Positions 33,246 through 40,191 of a stretch of DNA of 64,000 nt are shown in pieces. The notes under the pieces were generated by a model, which saw nothing but the letters and a program-made list of their open reading frames with translations, searched no databases and was not told where the DNA came from. Made by a program: the position numbers and the translations under genes. The DNA is from DATKYQ01 sp035528415. Lineage in GTDB: Bacteria > Myxococcota > B64-G9. Position 1 is the stretch's first letter, and every line of letters begins with the position of its first letter. The DNA lies in the NCBI GenBank assembly GCA_035528415.1, contig DATKYQ010000039.1:1-64000 (forward strand), given 5' to 3'.

Positions 33246-34031
33246 TCATTCCTTCTTTCCAGAAGGTCCATCCCCCAGCCCGCGAGACAGGCCGGCCAGC
33301 ACGCGAAAAAGATCCACCGGCAGCCCGAGTTTGTATTTCATCAAAGAAATGATCCTGCCGCCCGTGAACATCGCCGCCCTGATTGTCCAGAACCAAAAAC
33401 GGCGCAGTAAAGATGCACGCGGCGCGGCCAGCGGATTGTTCTCTTCCTCGCCGAGCGCAACGGGTCGGGACGGTTCGATCAACGGCGAAAACCTGGCCGC
33501 GCCTCGCGACATTGCCGAAAGCGCAGCGTTCAACTCCCGGGTGGGGTGCCGGCGCAGCGCTCGCCCGAGCAGAAAAGCGAACAGCCTGAAGAACAGGCCG
33601 AAAAACGCTCCCAGGAGCCTGCGAAGCTTGCGCGGCTTTCTTTGCCTCCGTCTTTCCTCGATCAACAGGTGTTCCGCATAGGCCACCGGGGCCAGATCGA
33701 AGAGCGGAAAAAAGGCCACCAGGTGACACATGCCGCCCTTGAGCAGCAGGCGGCGCTCGCTGATGCCGTCAATCACCGAGAGCTTGCCCAGCAAGAGATC
33801 ATGCAGATCCTCGCTCGTGCCGGCCATGGCCACCGTCCCCTCAAGGCCATGGCCCCCGAACACCACCCGGCCGCCTTCGGGATCCAACAACAGGCGTTTT
33901 CCGGTTTCTCTAAATTCCAGCACCGCCTGCAGCCCGCCGCCGGTTACCGATGTCAGCAACCCCGACAACTTTCCGATGCGCCCGAAGAAATCGACAATGC
34001 CTTGCTGTGTGCTGTCCGTGTCCGGGCTCAA
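33246..34031 (-). CDS. SCP2-like domain protein of the acyl-CoA operon
   Basis: 261 residues from a TTG at 34031, which overlaps the previous gene's stop (TTGA) and has an AGGGGT site upstream; the longer frame upstream would run far into that gene. The middle region 'QAVLEFRETGKRLLLDPEGGRVV...GTVAMAGTSEDLHDLLLGKLSVIDGISERRLLLKGG' has the SCP2 (sterol carrier protein 2) fold pattern, a lipid/acyl-binding domain. The rest is hydrophobic/Arg-rich (FGLFFRLFAFLLGRALRR) and may contact the membrane. The pattern suggests presenting a lipid-like substrate to the operon's enzymes; this is inference. Confidence 0.68.
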   Translation of the reverse strand: MSPDTDSTQQGIVDFFGRIGKLSGLLTSVTGGGLQAVLEFRETGKRLLLDPEGGRVVFGGHGLEGTVAMAGTSEDLHDLLLGKLSVIDGISERRLLLKGGMCHLVAFFPLFDLAPVAYAEHLLIEERRRQRKPRKLRRLLGAFFGLFFRLFAFLLGRALRRHPTRELNAALSAMSRGAARFSPLIEPSRPVALGEEENNPLAAPRASLLRRFWFWTIRAAMFTGGRIISLMKYKLGLPVDLFRVLAGLSRGLGDGPSGKKE

Positions 34032-34813
34032 TTCGCACCCCTTTTTCGATAACGAATTGTGACGTCTTTCAAGGCGTCGCAAACCACTCGCTCGTCGCAG
34101 TTGTCGCAGTCGAGATCGGCGCACTCGTACAGGCCGCTTTCCTGAAGCGTAAGCTTGCGCTGCCGTCCCGATAGCACCTTGACCTCGGCGGCGATCGAAT
34201 CGAGCGCCCGCATCAATGCGTCATCCCCGCAAACCAGGACTGCCTCGGCCGCCTCGATCTCCATAAAGTCCATGCGGTAGGCAGCAAGCAGACAGCAACC
34301 CAGCTCGAAAAGCCCGAATCCACTCGCCAGCAGCTTCTTGCTGAAGCGCACCCAGAGCCTGCCCGGCACCGTGCGGGCCATATAGCCGGCAACCCGGTTG
34401 GCCAGGTACTGGTTGGACTCCAGCTCGAACAGATCGAGACTGACCGTCTCGGGATGCGCGACAAGTACGATTTGTGCAAACGCCCGGTTCTCGCCCGGCG
34501 CGGCCTCTCCGATATCGTTACCAACGCAATGCACCAAGCCGTCACGCACGAGTTCGCCCCTGGCAGTCGGCAGTACCAACGCATGTGACCGGGCTTGCGG
34601 CCCGGCTCCCGGCCGGCCCAGTTCTGCTCCGACATCGTCTCCGACAACGACCGATGGCCGGCCCGCGCCGCGCACGGCAAGACCTATCCGGCGCGCAAAA
34701 GCCCGATGGTCATCCAGGCGGCGCGAGCGTACCCGCCCGCCCAGGCCTTCAAGGATCCCGCGTAACCTGCCGATCTGGGTGGCGTAGTCCACCCCATCTA
34801 GCTCGTCGCTCAC
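34028..34813 (-). CDS. unknown protein with C-terminal Cys cluster
   Basis: 261 residues with no family I can name. The middle has hydrophobic helices ('LASGFGLFELGCCLLAAY') and the C-terminus a Cys cluster 'CADLDCDNCDERVVCDALKD' (pattern C-x4-C-x2-C-x5-C), which could bind a metal or Fe-S cluster. It overlaps its neighbours on both sides, so it is a genuine gene of the operon between the GMC oxidoreductase and the SCP2-like protein. It may be an electron carrier, a maturation factor or a scaffold. The Cys motif would be the first thing to test. Confidence 0.7.
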   Translation of the reverse strand: MSDELDGVDYATQIGRLRGILEGLGGRVRSRRLDDHRAFARRIGLAVRGAGRPSVVVGDDVGAELGRPGAGPQARSHALVLPTARGELVRDGLVHCVGNDIGEAAPGENRAFAQIVLVAHPETVSLDLFELESNQYLANRVAGYMARTVPGRLWVRFSKKLLASGFGLFELGCCLLAAYRMDFMEIEAAEAVLVCGDDALMRALDSIAAEVKVLSGRQRKLTLQESGLYECADLDCDNCDERVVCDALKDVTIRYRKRGAN

Positions 34814-36147
34814 CGGGCTCCGTCCCGTTGCGCGACCAGGTGCCGCGCCAGGCGTTTGCTCATGGCCACCACGGTCGCCACCACCGGGGTGCCCAGCGCC
34901 TCGGGAAAAACCGAGGCGTCGGATACAAAAAGACCGTCTATCTCGGTCTTCAAGTTTTTATCGACCACGCTCCCGATCGGGCAGGCGCCGCCGGGGTGAG
35001 CGCCGCGAATCGGCCCGCGCACGATACTCTTCGGTTTGCAGCCCGCCGCTATCAGGATCTCTTCCGATATCTCGGCGCCGCGACCGAGCTTGCGCCGGTC
35101 GGCGTCCGTGAGCGGCTTTGAAAAAGCCTCGTTGAGGAAGATCTCGCCGGTGCGATCGTCCTTGACCTTGGTCATTATCGACATCCACCTGGGATAGCGT
35201 AAAACACCGAATGCGCCGGCCGCGGACACCTGGCCCTGCTGCATTATGAACATCATCCAGGGGTCGACCAACGGAGCCAGCATGAAACCCTCAGACTCGT
35301 AGAACTCCCATGAGCCGACGGTCATAGGCGGGTTGTACTTCGTGCCGGAATGAGAACCCGGACCCCGGTAAACACCGCCGACCAACATCAACGGATCGAG
35401 AAAGATTCCGCGGCCGGCGCTCCAGATACCGCTGCGGTTGAGGATCGGGGCCGAGGCCATCCCACCGGCGGCCAGGATCACCAGCGGAGCGCTGAAGGTC
35501 ACCAGCTCCCTGCCCCGCCAGGCCTGGACTCCGCAGGCCCGACCTCCCTTGTGAATCACGCTCTCGACGGTCAATGGTTGCAGCAAAGTCGCGCCGTTGT
35601 CGACAGCTTGCTGTACGAAGTTGCGGGCCGTCCACTTGGCGCCGCGGCGACAGCCGAGCATGCAGTCCGAGCAATCCTCTCGGCACAAGTCGGGATTGAT
35701 GAACTTCTCGAACACTTCCCACCTGTAGCCGCACCGGTCGGCGGCATCCATCAGCATCATGCTCGAGCCGGCGATGAAGCTATCGGGCATCTTGCCGACT
35801 CCGAGATCGCGCCGTGTTTCCTCGATGTATTCGTCCAGATCGATCCCCAATTTCTTTTTGATGAAGGGGGCCGGGGCGCGATAGGTGCCGCAGGTGAACA
35901 TGGTCGAGCCGCCGGTGGTGATGGCGCGCACACACCCGACTCCCTCGCGGGAAGTGCGCATGCCCATTTGGTCTGACATCAGGGCCGCCCCGGCGTGAGT
36001 TCCCAACAAGCGCTGATGATGCCGGCCCTTCTCGATCATCAAGACGTCGAACCCCCGTCTCGAAAGCTCGCGCGCGATCGTCGCCCCGCCCGCACCTGTT
36101 CCGACGACGATCACATCGGCTTCTCTTTTCTGCTCTCTCATGATCAC
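34810..36147 (-). CDS. GMC-family FAD-dependent oxidoreductase
   Basis: 445 residues. N-terminal dinucleotide-binding motif (VIVVGTGAGGATIAREL), the GMC-like Cys region 'CREDCSDCMLGCRRGAKW' shared with long-chain alcohol and sterol oxidases, and a C-terminal FAD motif (DGLFVSDASVFPEALGTPVV). The family oxidises alcohols or reduces/oxidises lipid-like substrates with FAD. It is shorter than most GMC enzymes (about 530). GTG start overlapping the upstream stop (GTGA); an ATG two codons later is the alternative. Sits between the two dehydratase modules, so it probably acts on the same or a linked metabolite. Confidence 0.9.
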   Translation of the reverse strand: MIMREQKREADVIVVGTGAGGATIARELSRRGFDVLMIEKGRHHQRLLGTHAGAALMSDQMGMRTSREGVGCVRAITTGGSTMFTCGTYRAPAPFIKKKLGIDLDEYIEETRRDLGVGKMPDSFIAGSSMMLMDAADRCGYRWEVFEKFINPDLCREDCSDCMLGCRRGAKWTARNFVQQAVDNGATLLQPLTVESVIHKGGRACGVQAWRGRELVTFSAPLVILAAGGMASAPILNRSGIWSAGRGIFLDPLMLVGGVYRGPGSHSGTKYNPPMTVGSWEFYESEGFMLAPLVDPWMMFIMQQGQVSAAGAFGVLRYPRWMSIMTKVKDDRTGEIFLNEAFSKPLTDADRRKLGRGAEISEEILIAAGCKPKSIVRGPIRGAHPGGACPIGSVVDKNLKTEIDGLFVSDASVFPEALGTPVVATVVAMSKRLARHLVAQRDGAR

Positions 36148-36938
36148 TCTCCCTCCATAGCGCCTCGCTCGGCGGCACTGACGGCCGCTCCCAGCGCCCC
36201 GATGATCTGCGGATCAACGCCCACCGGCGGCGCCAGCGGAGTCAAGCCGATCTTGGACGCCAAGGCCCTAAGCAGTCCGTGGCTCTTGGCCACCCCGCCG
36301 GTCAGCATGACCTCGCGTTCGAGGCCCACCCGGCGCGCCAGCGCGGCCACCCGCCCGGCCATGGCGTCGTACAGCCCGCGCACGATCTGCCCTATTTCCA
36401 CTCCGTCGTTGATCAGGTTGATCACTTCCGACTCGGCAAACACGCTGCACATGCTGGTGATCACCGCGGCCCGGGAGGCCTGTTCGGAATGCCGGTCCAT
36501 CTGCCGATGATCGAGTTCCAGGGTGCGCGCCATGGCATCCAGGAAGCGCCCCGTCCCGGCGGCGCACTTGTCGTTCATGGCGTAGTCCAAAAGAAACCCC
36601 GCTTCATCAACGCGGATCGCCTTGGTGTCCTGGCCGCCGATGTCGAGCACCGTCCTGACTGCGCCGTTTACAAACGAGGCCCCACGCCCGTGACAGGTCA
36701 GCTCAGAGATGTTTTCGTCGGCGAACTCCACCCGGGCCCGGCCGTAGCCGGTGCCGACGACACACTCGGCCCGCCGGCCCTCGAGCCCGGCGTCTGCCAG
36801 CGCCCGGGCATATATTTCGTCGGCAGTCTTACCCGGATTGGTGGAGGCCGGGCCGATGGCCACCCCGGCTATCCGGCCGTCGACCAGAACGACCGCTTTG
36901 CAGGCCGTCGAGCCGATATCGATGCCGGCGGCAATCAT
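36144..36938 (-). CDS. acyl-CoA dehydratase activase (BadF/BcrA/HgdC-type), module 1
   Basis: 264 residues from the ATG at 36938, which overlaps the preceding stop; longer frames upstream would run into that gene. ASKHA motifs (DIGSTACKAV, DIGGQDTKAI, LTGGVAKSHG) and both Fe-S cysteines, Cys125 (NDKCAAGTGRF) and Cys164 (MCSVFAESE), are intact. A second activase in the same operon, paralogous to the one at 29176-29961, implies that each enzyme pair has its own electron injector. It would serve the subunits at 36935-39422. Confidence 0.93.
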   Translation of the reverse strand: MIAAGIDIGSTACKAVVLVDGRIAGVAIGPASTNPGKTADEIYARALADAGLEGRRAECVVGTGYGRARVEFADENISELTCHGRGASFVNGAVRTVLDIGGQDTKAIRVDEAGFLLDYAMNDKCAAGTGRFLDAMARTLELDHRQMDRHSEQASRAAVITSMCSVFAESEVINLINDGVEIGQIVRGLYDAMAGRVAALARRVGLEREVMLTGGVAKSHGLLRALASKIGLTPLAPPVGVDPQIIGALGAAVSAAERGAMEGE

Positions 36939-38251
36939 CGCCCCGCCTTGCGCGCCTTGCGCTGCTTGGCCGGCCAGACGACTTCCTCGACGAAGCGCCT
37001 CAGCTCGGCCTGGATGGCCTCCCGCGAAGTCACCCGGGCGTCGAACATATCGAACTCGAACACCAAGAGGGGGATGTCCGCCCGGCGGCAGGCCTCGCGA
37101 AACAGGCCGATCCCGCCCCAGGCGTGCTTGCAAGCCACGTGCCCGGCGAAGATGCCGCAATCGGCCTTGAAGGCCTCGTGCATGTGCATGAAGTCGGCGA
37201 TGTAGGCCTCGATGTTTCCCCTGAACTGGCGCGACATCGGCTGGCACTTGCATAGTTTGCGCGCAAGTCCGTAAAGCATCGATTCGGGAGTTGCGGTGTC
37301 GATCAGTCCCTCCTGGGCATAGTAGCCAAAGACATCGATCGGCACGCTCAGTCCCAGTTCGCGCTCCATCCAGTCGTAGATCTGCATGTCGGTCCAGACC
37401 GGATCCTGGTACCAGACCGCGCGCACGCGCTCTTTGTAAAAGCGTTCGCCGCGCTCGTGCCTCTGGCGCGCTTCGAGTGCCAGGGCCTCGGCGATGCGCA
37501 CCCCGCGCCGGCTGCCGCAAAAGAGGATCTGGTGCGCCAGCGTAAAGGCCACCAGCTTGCTCGACTGGGTCAGCGGCACCATGCGCCGCCAGTCAAGCCA
37601 TTCCCAGAGCAGTTCGATCGCCCGGTTTGAAAGAGCGCATACCTCGCGTAGCTTGTCCCAGTCGAGCCGGCGCCGGGTGTGCCGCTCGAGAAAAGGCACA
37701 AGCTCACTAAGTTGATCGGCAACGTGGCTGACGGTTCGTTCGTCGTCGTAGTAAGGAACGTCGATAATGAAAAACGGCTTGCCGCTCAGCTCGGCCATGG
37801 CCTGGGTCGAAAGCACCTGTGAGTCGCAGGGCGTGTTGATGCCCACCACACAGGCCGGCTCGGGGTAGAGGCCGCGCATGATGGCCCCGATTGCCGCCTT
37901 GTCGGCCGAGCAGCAATCAGGCGGCACACCGGCGGACTCGGCGGCGTCGATGAACTCGTGACACACGGCAGGATCTCCGAGCGTGTTCTGCAACACCGCC
38001 TGCGACTCGATGCAGATGTTGCCGACGCCGTCAAGGGCCAGAACCAGCTCGGGGTTGAAGCCCAGGTTGTACCAGACGAAGGGGTCTCCGCGCGCGAACC
38101 GCTGGGCCGTCTCGCCCAGGTAGTCCCATGTCTCGGACACCAGTTGCAAAATTCCCAGCCCGCGGCTATCGCTCCGCAGCAGGCGTATCAGACAGGGAAG
38201 AGTGTCCGATAAAACGCGCCATTCGGGAGCATTGAACGGATCAGCGGACAT
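36935..38251 (-). CDS. 2-hydroxyacyl-CoA dehydratase/benzoyl-CoA reductase-type subunit, 438 aa (module 1)
   Basis: 438 residues. Conserved segments 'INTPCDSQVLSTQAM', 'YYDDERTVSHVADQLSEL' and 'GHVACKHAWGGIGLFREACRRADIPLLVFEFD' match the family, with Cys positions for the Fe-S cluster. The Trp-rich substrate-side loop (WYQDPVWTDMQIYDWM) differs from the 461-aa paralogue. It overlaps the 393-aa subunit by 11 bp. With that subunit and the activase at 36144-36938 it forms module 1. Substrate unknown. Confidence 0.88.
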   Translation of the reverse strand: MSADPFNAPEWRVLSDTLPCLIRLLRSDSRGLGILQLVSETWDYLGETAQRFARGDPFVWYNLGFNPELVLALDGVGNICIESQAVLQNTLGDPAVCHEFIDAAESAGVPPDCCSADKAAIGAIMRGLYPEPACVVGINTPCDSQVLSTQAMAELSGKPFFIIDVPYYDDERTVSHVADQLSELVPFLERHTRRRLDWDKLREVCALSNRAIELLWEWLDWRRMVPLTQSSKLVAFTLAHQILFCGSRRGVRIAEALALEARQRHERGERFYKERVRAVWYQDPVWTDMQIYDWMERELGLSVPIDVFGYYAQEGLIDTATPESMLYGLARKLCKCQPMSRQFRGNIEAYIADFMHMHEAFKADCGIFAGHVACKHAWGGIGLFREACRRADIPLLVFEFDMFDARVTSREAIQAELRRFVEEVVWPAKQRKARKAGR

Positions 38252-39422
38252 CGATACGCACCTCGTCCGTCTTCCGTGCCCTGCGGCCGGACCGGGATTC
38301 GATCATCTCCAGGAAGGCCTGCACGCGCGTCTTGAGTTGACCGCTGTTGAGCATGCCGTACTCGCGTTCGAGCACCAAAAGCGGGATGCCGTCTTGCCTG
38401 GCCCGCTGGCGCAGGTTGTGAGCATCCCCGCCCCAGGGGTCGCAAAACTGCAGGCGCTGGAAGATGATCCCGTCGGCGCTGCGCTCGTGCACCGCCCGCA
38501 TCAGCGACTCGTACCTGTCCGGAAAGTTGCCGATCATGCGCGCGCAGGAGACCTGAAAGAAGTAGCGCCGGCAGATGGCCTCCAGCGGATCGTCGCCATC
38601 TTCGCAGGCCGGGCTCTGCTGCGCGCGCATGCCGGTGCACAACGTGTCGCCCACTACCCGGGCGCCCAGGTTCTCGATCAGCGCGACCCAGCCGGGCTCG
38701 TCCAACTCTCCTCCGGCCAGTATCAACCTGGCTCGCGGCTTGGGCAACTTGTCTTCTTGCTGGATTTTCCCAAGCCACTCGTCCGAACGGCTCAGAAAGT
38801 CCTCGGGCGCCATGACCGCCGCCGCGACAGTGGCCATGAGCAGATCGGCGCCTCCTATGGGCGCTTCGTCCTCGGCGCGCAGCAAGTCGAACTGTCCGAG
38901 CCGCGCGCGAACCCGGTTGTGCAGGGCTATGGCTCGCCGTAACTGATCAGGACCGATCTCAACTTCGAAGTGTTTCTCGATCGCCGAGCGCAGGTTTTCT
39001 ACCTCTTGCCGGTAGTAAGGATACAACGACTCGCGCGCATTGCGCGGCACCGAGATGAACCCTTGGAATTTCACTTTCGACTTGTGTCTGAACAGGTCGA
39101 ATGCGCGCCGGACGTGGTCGCAGGTATTCAGACACACGGCGCCGTCCAGAAAGTCGTACTCGCCCCGCAGCACCATGGCAAGCGTGTGGCGCACGTAGGT
39201 GCAGGTGCGGCTGGACATGAAAACATCGGCCGGGCCCGAATCGAGGCTGCCCGCCCCGCGCAACCTGACAGGAACCATGTCGGCCGCCGTGATCAGCTCG
39301 ACCGGCAGGTAAGAACAGAAGTAGCCCACTATCCCGCGGCCGGAACTTTTGGCGCGCTCGATCGAAGCGTTGCGCGGACCGGCAATCAGGCCGTCGACTC
39401 CGTCGAGGAGACCGGCAGTCAA
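38241..39422 (-). CDS. 2-hydroxyacyl-CoA dehydratase-type subunit (HgdB-like), 393 aa (module 1)
   Basis: 393 residues. Family cysteines are conserved: 'YFCSYLPVELI', 'SSRTCTYVRHTLA', 'CLNTCDHVRRAF', 'GDTLCTGMRA', 'RLQFCDPWGGDAH'. The 'P.ELI...G..P' N-terminus is the usual start of this subunit. A paralogue of the 371-aa subunit at 31363-32478. It is the first enzyme gene after the repressor, overlapping the tetR stop by 4 bp, so it should be expressed at the highest level of the operon. Confidence 0.9.
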   Translation of the reverse strand: MTAGLLDGVDGLIAGPRNASIERAKSSGRGIVGYFCSYLPVELITAADMVPVRLRGAGSLDSGPADVFMSSRTCTYVRHTLAMVLRGEYDFLDGAVCLNTCDHVRRAFDLFRHKSKVKFQGFISVPRNARESLYPYYRQEVENLRSAIEKHFEVEIGPDQLRRAIALHNRVRARLGQFDLLRAEDEAPIGGADLLMATVAAAVMAPEDFLSRSDEWLGKIQQEDKLPKPRARLILAGGELDEPGWVALIENLGARVVGDTLCTGMRAQQSPACEDGDDPLEAICRRYFFQVSCARMIGNFPDRYESLMRAVHERSADGIIFQRLQFCDPWGGDAHNLRQRARQDGIPLLVLEREYGMLNSGQLKTRVQAFLEMIESRSGRRARKTDEVRIDVR

Positions 39423-40063
39423 GGCGCCGTCCTTTCCGCCGCTGTCTGGCGCATGCCGGCGTACATTATCCAGACCGCCTTGGCGACCAGTTCTTCCCTG
39501 TTGTGCCGGGTGAAGACGGTCTGGCTGCCACCCAGCGACAGCAGGATGATGCCGGTCACGACTCCCCAGAAGGAAGCGGCCACCTCCCAGGGATCAATAC
39601 CCCGGATCATGCCCGAAGCCAGCGCCTTCTCGGCCACGGCCACGACGACTCCCAAACAGGCTCGTTCATATTGCTCGAGCCTGTTTCTGAGATCGGCGGA
39701 GATATTGGCGATCATCCCGGCGGTGGCCTCCTGGAAGATGATCCTGAAATAGTCCGGGTGTTCCCTGGCGAAGGCCAGGTATTCGTCGAGTATCCTGCCA
39801 ATGCTATCCTCGATGCTTGCAGCGCCAGAGTCGATCTTGCGAAGTCTCTCCTGCAGCAGCACAAGTCCCTGTTCACAGACGCTCAGGAAAAGCTCGTCCT
39901 TGTTCTTGAAATAGATGTAGACCGTGCGCTTGGAAAACCCTGCCCTCCGGGCCACTTGTTCCATGGTGGCCCCGTGGTAGCCCTTGCTGAAAAAGGCCTT
40001 CCTGGCCGCCGAAAGCAGTGCCGGCCGACGGTTGCCCCTGTAGGATTTCCGATCCGCGCGCAT
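39419..40063 (-). CDS. TetR-family transcriptional repressor of the acyl-CoA operon
   Basis: 214 residues from the ATG at 40063; an in-frame ATG at 40084 lies within the operator and upstream of the expected transcript start. The N-terminal helix-turn-helix ('ALLSAARKAFFSKGYHGATMEQVARRAGFSKRTVYIYFKNK') is a textbook TetR reading head; the C-terminal part would bind the effector. It is the first gene of the operon and sits just downstream of a palindrome overlapping its promoter, so autorepression with control of the whole operon is very likely. The ligand may be an acyl-CoA or lipid, by analogy with FadR-type TetR proteins. Confidence 0.93.
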   Translation of the reverse strand: MRADRKSYRGNRRPALLSAARKAFFSKGYHGATMEQVARRAGFSKRTVYIYFKNKDELFLSVCEQGLVLLQERLRKIDSGAASIEDSIGRILDEYLAFAREHPDYFRIIFQEATAGMIANISADLRNRLEQYERACLGVVVAVAEKALASGMIRGIDPWEVAASFWGVVTGIILLSLGGSQTVFTRHNREELVAKAVWIMYAGMRQTAAERTAP

Positions 40064-40074
40064 GTGCCGCCCAA

Positions 40075-40091
40075 AAGTAACCAATGGTTAC
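40075..40091. promoter_or_regulatory. TetR-type operator palindrome
   Basis: AGTAACC-AAT-GGTTACT: 7-bp inverted arms with a 3-nt centre. It overlaps the -10 region of the tetR promoter and is about 45 bp from the divergent PLD promoter. Confidence 0.7.
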
Positions 40092-40118
40092 TTTGCACGT
40101 AAAAACGCCTTTTGTCAA
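40090..40118 (-). promoter_or_regulatory. promoter of the tetR/acyl-CoA operon
   Basis: On the minus strand TTGACA (40113-40118), 17-bp spacer, CAAAGT (40090-40095). The -10 is weak and overlaps the operator. Confidence 0.5.
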
Positions 40119-40135
40119 GAGTGACTACGATCCGA

Positions 40136-40164
40136 TTGAAAATGTCCATCTCTGATGTTATATT
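40136..40164 (+). promoter_or_regulatory. promoter of the PLD-like lipoprotein gene
   Basis: TTGAAA (40136-40141), 17-bp spacer, TATATT (40159-40164). The ATG follows at 40192. Divergent from the tetR promoter. Confidence 0.7.
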
Positions 40165-40191
40165 CGGCCTTGTCCTCAGAAAGGGGCCTGC

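Noticed and set aside
36939..37520. N-terminal extension of the activase frame at 36144-36938
   Set aside because: It lies wholly inside the 438-aa subunit gene in another frame and has no activase-like sequence; the ATG at 36938 overlaps the stop as in the rest of the operon.
29176..40063. Classical benzoyl-CoA reductase or 2-hydroxyglutaryl-CoA dehydratase gene cluster
   Set aside because: No glutaconate CoA-transferase, ring-hydrolysis or beta-oxidation genes; two modules plus GMC, CooC-like and SCP2-like proteins do not match known clusters.
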